Shown: positions 59,355 to 64,000 of the stretch, one piece after another
Position numbering within the stretch: position 1 is the stretch's first letter
How the letters are laid out: each line of letters opens with the position of its first letter
Origin: CBDCGS01 sp965216915
GTDB lineage: Bacteria > Pseudomonadota > Alphaproteobacteria > UBA828
Assembly: GCA_965216915.1 (NCBI GenBank)
Contig: CBDCGS010000010.1
Location: 62,001 to 126,000 of the forward strand
Direction of reading: 5' to 3'
Length of the DNA: 64,000 nucleotides
Notes under the pieces: generated by a model
The model's database searches: none
What the model was told of the DNA's origin: nothing
What the model saw: only the letters and a program-made list of their open reading frames with translations
Position numbers and translations under genes: made by a program

Positions 59355-59567
59355 GTGGCTGGCGGCGCCAAAGGGAAGGTGCGTGTCACCCAGATCGGCA
59401 GCCCGATCGGGCGTCCACGCGATCAACGCGCGACCTTGGTCGGCCTCGGCCTGAACAAGATGCACCGAAGCCGCGTGCTCGAGGACACACCGTCGGTCCG
59501 CGGCATGATCGACAAGATCCCGCATCTCGTGCGCGCGGAGCCTGTCGAGGAGGAAGCGGGCGGATGA
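59355..59567 (+). CDS. rpmD: 50S ribosomal protein L30
   Basis: 70 aa, GTG start. KVRVTQIGSPIGRPRDQRAT, LGLNKMHRSRVLEDTPSVRG identify it. The stop overlaps the rplO start by 4 bp. Confidence 0.95.
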   Translation: MAGGAKGKVRVTQIGSPIGRPRDQRATLVGLGLNKMHRSRVLEDTPSVRGMIDKIPHLVRAEPVEEEAGG

Positions 59568-60064
59568 GGATCAACGAGCTCTCCGACAACGCCGGTGCGC
59601 GCAAGACCGGAAAACGGCTCGGCCGGGGCATCGGCTCCGGCAAGGGCAAGACGTCGGGCCGTGGCCACAAAGGCCAGAAATCGCGATCCGGCGCGCGCAT
59701 CAAGGGCTTCGAAGGCGGCCAGATGCCGATCTATCGGCGCTTGCCGAAGCGTGGCTTCACGAACCATCGCTTTCGCAAGTCCTACGAGGTCGTCAACCTC
59801 GGACGCGTCCAAAAGGCCATCGACGCAGGCAAGCTGAGCACCGACGAAACGGTCACGCAGGTGTCGCTGGCCGCAGCCGGCCTGGTGCGCAACCGCGGCG
59901 GTGATGGCGTCCGCCTCCTCGCGCAAGGTGCGCTCAAGGCGGCCGTTTCGTTCGAGGTCGCGGGTGCGTCGAAGGCGGCGATCGCGGCGGTGGAGGCCGC
60001 GGGCGGCTCCGTGACCGTGGCCGGCAAGGCCGCGGCACCGGCGGCAGGCGGCGAGGAGGCCTAG
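59564..60064 (+). CDS. rplO: 50S ribosomal protein L15
   Basis: 166 aa. RLGRGIGSGKGKTSGRGHKG, KSRSGARIKGFEGGQMP and RLPKRGFTNHRFRKSYEVVN are family motifs. Ends in an Ala-rich tail. 10 bp before secY. Confidence 0.97.
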   Translation: MRINELSDNAGARKTGKRLGRGIGSGKGKTSGRGHKGQKSRSGARIKGFEGGQMPIYRRLPKRGFTNHRFRKSYEVVNLGRVQKAIDAGKLSTDETVTQVSLAAAGLVRNRGGDGVRLLAQGALKAAVSFEVAGASKAAIAAVEAAGGSVTVAGKAAAPAAGGEEA

Positions 60065-60074
60065 GGGCGCATCC

Positions 60075-61421
60075 ATGGCGTCGGCTGCCGAGCAACTCGC
60101 AGCAAACCTCAACTTCGGGGCGTTCGCGAAAGCGAAGGAGCTTCAGAAGCGCCTGTGGTTCACGCTGGCTGCGCTGATCATCTATCGCCTCGGGACCTAT
60201 ATCCCGATTCCGGGCATCGACACGGTGGTGCTCGACCAGCTCTTCGAGCAGCAAGCGAACGGCATCCTCGGCATGTTCAACATGTTCGCGGGCGGCGCGC
60301 TCGGGCGGATGACGATCTTCGCCCTCAACATCATGCCGTACATCTCTGCGGCGATCATCATCCAGCTCATGAGCACCGTGTCGTCGCACCTCGCCCAGCT
60401 CAAGAAAGAGGGCGAGGCCGGGCGGAAAAAGATCAATCAATACACACGCTACGGCACCGTTCTTTTGGCAGCGCTCCAAGGCTTTGCCATCGCGTCGGGC
60501 CTCCAGGGGCAAACCGGCGAGGGCGGCGCGCCGCTGGTCCTCGATCCCGGGCCGTTCTTCCTCGTGTCGACCGTGGTGATGCTGACCGGCGGCACCGTGT
60601 TCCTGATGTGGCTCGGCGAGCAGATCACCGCCCGGGGTGTCGGCAACGGCATATCGCTCATCATCTTCGCCGGCATCGTTGCGGAGCTGCCGCGTGCTCT
60701 GGTGAACACCTTCGAGCTCGGGCGTACCGGCGTGCTCTCGGGTTGGCTGATGGTCGTGCTGCTGCTCATGGCGATCGGGGTCATTGCTTTCATCGTGTTC
60801 GTCGAGCGATCCCAGCGACGGATCGTCGTGCAGTATCCGAAGCGGCAGGTCGGGCGACGCATGTTCGGCGGCGAAAGCTCGCATCTGCCGCTCAAGCTCA
60901 ACACGGCCGGCGTGATTCCCCCGATCTTCGCCAGCTCGATCCTGCTGCTGCCGATCACCGCGCTCGGCATGAACGCCGGCACCGGTCCCGAATGGCTCAC
61001 CGCGGCCGCGAGCTATCTGGGCCGCGGGCAGCCCGCCTACATGCTGCTTTATGCGGCGGGCGTGCTGTTCTTTACGTTCTTCTATGTGACGGTCGTCTTC
61101 AATCCCGACGATACGGCCGACAATCTGAAGAAGAATGGCGGTTTCATTCCGGGCGTGCGTCCCGGCAAGAACACGGCCGACTATCTTCGGCATGTGCTCA
61201 ACCGTCTCACCTTCTGGGGCGCGCTCTACCTCGCGGCCGTGAGCTTGCTGCCGGAGCTCTTGATCTCGCAATATGCCGTCCCGTTCTATTTCGGTGGCAC
61301 CAGCCTCCTGATCGTGGTGACGGTGACGATGGACACGGTCGGGCAGATTCAATCGCATTTGCTCGCCCATCAGTATGAAGGCCTGATCAAGAAGGCGAAG
61401 CTGCGCGGGAGCCGCCGATGA
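60075..61421 (+). CDS. secY: Preprotein translocase subunit SecY
   Basis: 448 aa, ten membrane helices. The plug/TM2 region (GGALGRMTIFALNIMPYISA), cytoplasmic loop KEGEAGRKKINQYTRYGTV, and the C-terminal YFGGTSLLIVVTVTMDTVGQ are intact. Forms the protein-conducting channel with SecE (encoded at 34.1 kb). Overlaps adk by 4 bp. Confidence 0.98.
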   Translation: MASAAEQLAANLNFGAFAKAKELQKRLWFTLAALIIYRLGTYIPIPGIDTVVLDQLFEQQANGILGMFNMFAGGALGRMTIFALNIMPYISAAIIIQLMSTVSSHLAQLKKEGEAGRKKINQYTRYGTVLLAALQGFAIASGLQGQTGEGGAPLVLDPGPFFLVSTVVMLTGGTVFLMWLGEQITARGVGNGISLIIFAGIVAELPRALVNTFELGRTGVLSGWLMVVLLLMAIGVIAFIVFVERSQRRIVVQYPKRQVGRRMFGGESSHLPLKLNTAGVIPPIFASSILLLPITALGMNAGTGPEWLTAAASYLGRGQPAYMLLYAAGVLFFTFFYVTVVFNPDDTADNLKKNGGFIPGVRPGKNTADYLRHVLNRLTFWGALYLAAVSLLPELLISQYAVPFYFGGTSLLIVVTVTMDTVGQIQSHLLAHQYEGLIKKAKLRGSRR

Positions 61422-62065
61422 ATCTCATCCTCCTCGGGCCGCCCGGCGCGGGCAAAGGCACCCAGGCGCAGCGCCTGGTCGAGCGCTATAACATCGTGCA
61501 GCTTTCCACCGGCGACATGCTGCGGGCCGCGGTGAAGGCGGGCACCGCGCTGGGTGAGCAAGCGAAGGGCATCATGGAAGCCGGCAAGCTCGTGCCCGAC
61601 GATCTCATGGTGGCGCTGATCGCCGAGCGCATCGGTGAGCCCGATTGCGGCAACGGCTTCATACTCGACGGCTTTCCGCGCACCACGGCGCAGGCCGAGG
61701 CGCTCGATGCGATGCTTGCCGAGCGCGGGCTCTCGCTCGACCGGGTGATTTCCATCGAGGTCGACGAAGAGGCGTTGATCGTGCGCGTGGTGGGTCGCTT
61801 TTCCTGCGCGAACTGCGGCGCGGGTTACCACGATCAATTCGATCCGCCGAAAGCCGAAGGCGTCTGCGACCGCTGCGGCAGCACCGAGTTCACGCGGCGC
61901 AAGGACGACAACCGCGAAACCATGACGGCGCGGCTTGCCGCTTACCGCGAGCAAACCGCGCCGATCATCCCCTATTACCGTGGCAAGGGCCGGCTCGCGG
62001 CGGTGGACGGCATGGGCGCGATCGATGCGGTGTCCGAAGCCATCCAAGCGGCTCTCGATGGTTGA
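61418..62065 (+). CDS. adk: Adenylate kinase (zinc-LID type)
   Basis: 215 aa. P-loop GPPGAGKGTQ (residues 7-16), NMP-binding STGDMLRAAV, and a LID with four Cys (CANC .. CDRC) that should hold zinc. Interconverts ATP + AMP and 2 ADP. Its location after secY is standard. 199 bp follow before rpsM. Confidence 0.98.
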   Translation: MNLILLGPPGAGKGTQAQRLVERYNIVQLSTGDMLRAAVKAGTALGEQAKGIMEAGKLVPDDLMVALIAERIGEPDCGNGFILDGFPRTTAQAEALDAMLAERGLSLDRVISIEVDEEALIVRVVGRFSCANCGAGYHDQFDPPKAEGVCDRCGSTEFTRRKDDNRETMTARLAAYREQTAPIIPYYRGKGRLAAVDGMGAIDAVSEAIQAALDG

Positions 62066-62158
62066 CGAGCGGCGGCCAGGTGGTGATAATCCGCGCGCCG
62101 TTCGAGGCGCGCGGCGGGTTGCCTGCTGCGCGCCCTCTGTGTTTTGCAGCGTGTTGTT

Positions 62159-62188
62159 CCGTAGCGCATCGATCCGTAGCGCATCGTT
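62159..62188. repeat. 15-bp direct repeat upstream of rpsM
   Basis: CCGTAGCGCATCGAT followed directly by CCGTAGCGCATCGTT, 14 of 15 bases alike. It lies in the 199-bp adk-rpsM spacer, where a promoter or a leader for rpsM-rpsK-rpoA would be expected. Confidence 0.6.
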
Positions 62189-62264
62189 GTGCAACGGGTC
62201 GTCGTCCAGGGCATCGTGCGTCACGCGGACGGCGATGCACACCGTTCCAGGTAAGGAGGCGTGA

Positions 62265-62633
62265 TTGGCTCGTATTGCCGGCGTCAACATTCCGACCAAT
62301 AAGCGTGTCGAGATTTCGCTCACCTACATCCACGGCATCGGCCGGACCAAAGCGCGGAAGATTCGCGAACAGGTTGGGCTACCACCCCAGAAGCGGGTGA
62401 ACGAGCTCAGCGATGCCGAGGTAATTCGGATTCGCGAGATCATCGACAAAGACCACCTCGTCGAGGGCGACCTCCGGCGCGAGGTGGCGATGAACATCAA
62501 GCGCCTGATGGACCTCGGCACCTATCGCGGCTTCCGCCATCGGCGCGGCCTTCCGGTCCGCGGTCAGCGCACCCACACCAATGCGCGCACCCGCAAGGGC
62601 CCGGCGCGGCCGATCGCCGGCAAGAAGAAGTAG
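62265..62633 (+). CDS. rpsM: 30S ribosomal protein S13
   Basis: 122 aa with a TTG start: AAGGAGG lies 5 bp upstream and the protein begins with the invariant MARIAGVNIPTNKRVEISL. C-terminal RGLPVRGQRTHTNARTRKGP is typical. Contacts the 50S subunit and the P-site tRNA. Confidence 0.97.
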   Translation: MARIAGVNIPTNKRVEISLTYIHGIGRTKARKIREQVGLPPQKRVNELSDAEVIRIREIIDKDHLVEGDLRREVAMNIKRLMDLGTYRGFRHRRGLPVRGQRTHTNARTRKGPARPIAGKKK

Positions 62634-62643
62634 GGGCTGAGCC

Positions 62644-63030
62644 ATGGCGAGACCGACGCGCGTGCGCCGCCGCGAGCGCAAGAACATCTCCTCGGGCATC
62701 GCGCATGTTTGCGCGACCTTCAACAACACCATGATCACGATCACCGATGTGCAGGGCAACGCGATCGCGTGGTCGTCGGCCGGCAGCATGGGCTTCAAGG
62801 GCTCGCGCAAGTCGACCCCTTACGCGGCGCAGATGGCCGCCGAGGACGCGGGCAAGAAGGCCGCGGAGCATGGCGTCAAATCACTCGAGGTCGAGGTGAA
62901 GGGGCCTGGCTCCGGCCGGGAATCGGCATTGCGCGCGCTGCAGGCGGCAGGCTTCACGATCACGGCCATCCGTGACGTGACGCCGATCCCGCACAACGGT
63001 TGCCGCCCGCCTAAGCGCCGGCGCGTCTAG
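62644..63030 (+). CDS. rpsK: 30S ribosomal protein S11
   Basis: 128 aa. HVCATFNNTMITITDVQGNA, GFKGSRKSTPYAAQMAAEDA and DVTPIPHNGCRPPKRRRV are diagnostic. Part of the platform near the mRNA exit. Confidence 0.98.
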   Translation: MARPTRVRRRERKNISSGIAHVCATFNNTMITITDVQGNAIAWSSAGSMGFKGSRKSTPYAAQMAAEDAGKKAAEHGVKSLEVEVKGPGSGRESALRALQAAGFTITAIRDVTPIPHNGCRPPKRRRV

Positions 63031-63122
63031 CCGCCGGACCGTTCTCGTCGAGGCGCCGTCGGGTGTGAACCGAGGGTCGCCCGGCGCTTATTCATAGTCG
63101 CTAATCCCACGAGGTGATGAGC

Positions 63123-64000
63123 GTGATTCAGAAAAATTGGCAGGAACTCATCAAGCCGTCGAAGCTCGAGATCGCGCCGCTCGGCGGCGCCGGCGACCGC
63201 GCGGCGCGGATCGTCGCGGAGCCGCTCGAGCGTGGCTTCGGCATGACGCTTGGCAACGCGCTTCGGCGGATCTTGCTGTCGTCGCTGCGCGGCGCCGCGG
63301 TCACGTCGATCCAGATCGACGGGGTGCTCCATGAGTTCTCCGCGCTCCAAGGCGTCCGTGAGGACATCACCGACATCGTGCTCAACATCAAGGCGCTGGC
63401 GCTGCGCATGCATGGCGACGGGCCGAAGCGCATGACCCTCAAGGCGAGCGGGCCGGGCGAGGTCAAGGCGGGGCAGATCGACACCGGACATGGCATCGAG
63501 ATCATGGATCCCGACCTTGTCATCTGCACGCTCGATGACGGTGCCGAGCTCAACATGGAGCTCACGGTGCAATCCGGGAAGGGCTATGTGGCGGCATCGC
63601 AGAACCGGCCGGAGGACGCGCCGATCGGCCTCGTGCCCATCGACGCCCTCTATAGCCCCGTGCGCAAGGTGGCCTACAAGGTCGAGAACACCCGCGTCGG
63701 TCAGGTGACCGACTATGACAAGCTCACCATGCGGGTCGAGACCAACGGCACCGTGACGCCCGAGGATGCGGTGGCGCTCGCCGCCCGCATCATGCAGGAC
63801 CAGGTGCAGCTCTTCGTGAACTTCGACGAGCCGCGCGAGCTGCCGCATCAGGCGGACGAGGTGGAGCAGCAGTTCAACCCCAACCTGCTGCGCAAGGTGG
63901 ACGAGCTGGAGCTTTCGGTTCGCTCCGCGAATTGCCTCAAGAACGACAACATCATCTACATCGGGGATCTCGTGCAGCATTCCGAGGCCGAGATGCTGCG
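63123..64000 (+). CDS. rpoA: RNA polymerase alpha subunit (3' end outside window)
   Basis: The visible 292 residues begin MIQKNWQELIKPSKLEI (GTG start at 63123; GAGGTG ends 6 nt before it; an ATG at 63117 would overlap the ribosome-binding site). Domain motifs EPLERGFGMTLGNALRRILL and the linker to the C-terminal DNA-binding domain (NPNLLRKVDELELSVRSANC) are seen. The last 45 residues or so lie beyond the window. Assembles the polymerase core with RpoB and RpoC. Confidence 0.97.
   Translation, partial: MIQKNWQELIKPSKLEIAPLGGAGDRAARIVAEPLERGFGMTLGNALRRILLSSLRGAAVTSIQIDGVLHEFSALQGVREDITDIVLNIKALALRMHGDGPKRMTLKASGPGEVKAGQIDTGHGIEIMDPDLVICTLDDGAELNMELTVQSGKGYVAASQNRPEDAPIGLVPIDALYSPVRKVAYKVENTRVGQVTDYDKLTMRVETNGTVTPEDAVALAARIMQDQVQLFVNFDEPRELPHQADEVEQQFNPNLLRKVDELELSVRSANCLKNDNIIYIGDLVQHSEAEML

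Overview
The window is high-GC DNA from an alphaproteobacterium. The evidence is the continuous run of translation genes in the alphaproteobacterial order (tRNA-Tyr, tRNA-Gly, tuf, tRNA-Trp, secE-nusG-rplKAJL-rpoBC, rpsL-rpsG-fusA-tuf, the S10/spc/alpha ribosomal clusters, secY, adk, rpoA), together with an alpha-type RpoB, a zinc-free S14 and a FixK-like regulator. A deep or Rhodospirillales-like lineage is possible, but I cannot place it further by eye.

Left part (1-13.5 kb), mostly on the minus strand. It holds an ABC importer for a small solute (Tat-exported binding protein plus the start of a permease), a GMC oxidoreductase, a glycine-rich secreted protein with an apparent frameshift in a hexanucleotide array, an AAA ATPase with the full Vps4/katanin-like layout, a FixK-type Crp/Fnr regulator divergent from a cysteine hydrolase, a two-gene AlgI/AlgJ-like O-acyltransferase module, a sugar epimerase, a lone lptF and a lipoprotein hydrolase.

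Middle part (13.5-31.2 kb). This stretch lies between two copies of the last 28 bp of a tRNA-Thr gene: an isolated copy at 13511 and the intact tRNA-Thr at 31195-31270. This is the usual signature of an element integrated into a tRNA 3' end. Its left edge is a scar of gene remnants (IS3 orfA, a cyclase C-terminus, a Sel1 repeat). Inside are a CHASE2 adenylate cyclase divergent from a DUF4384-type secreted protein, a Gly/Ser-rich peptide, a Sel1-SH3-caspase protein, a SHOCT protein, a second alpha/beta hydrolase, a second membrane adenylate cyclase, and a complete periplasmic nitrate reductase operon napFDAGHBC preceded by an FNR/FixK-type box. No integrase is visible.

Right part (31.2-64 kb), the housekeeping block. 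rlmB and tRNA-Thr run leftward. Everything else runs rightward, from tRNA-Tyr (with a good sigma70-type promoter) to a truncated rpoA. The two tuf genes appear identical. RpoB carries an extra segment of about 73 residues that reads like a small SH3-type barrel. rplC encodes an acidic C-terminal tail, and a 24-bp tandem duplication covers the end of rplV.

Long ORFs antisense to real genes are frequent because of the high GC content and are not annotated.
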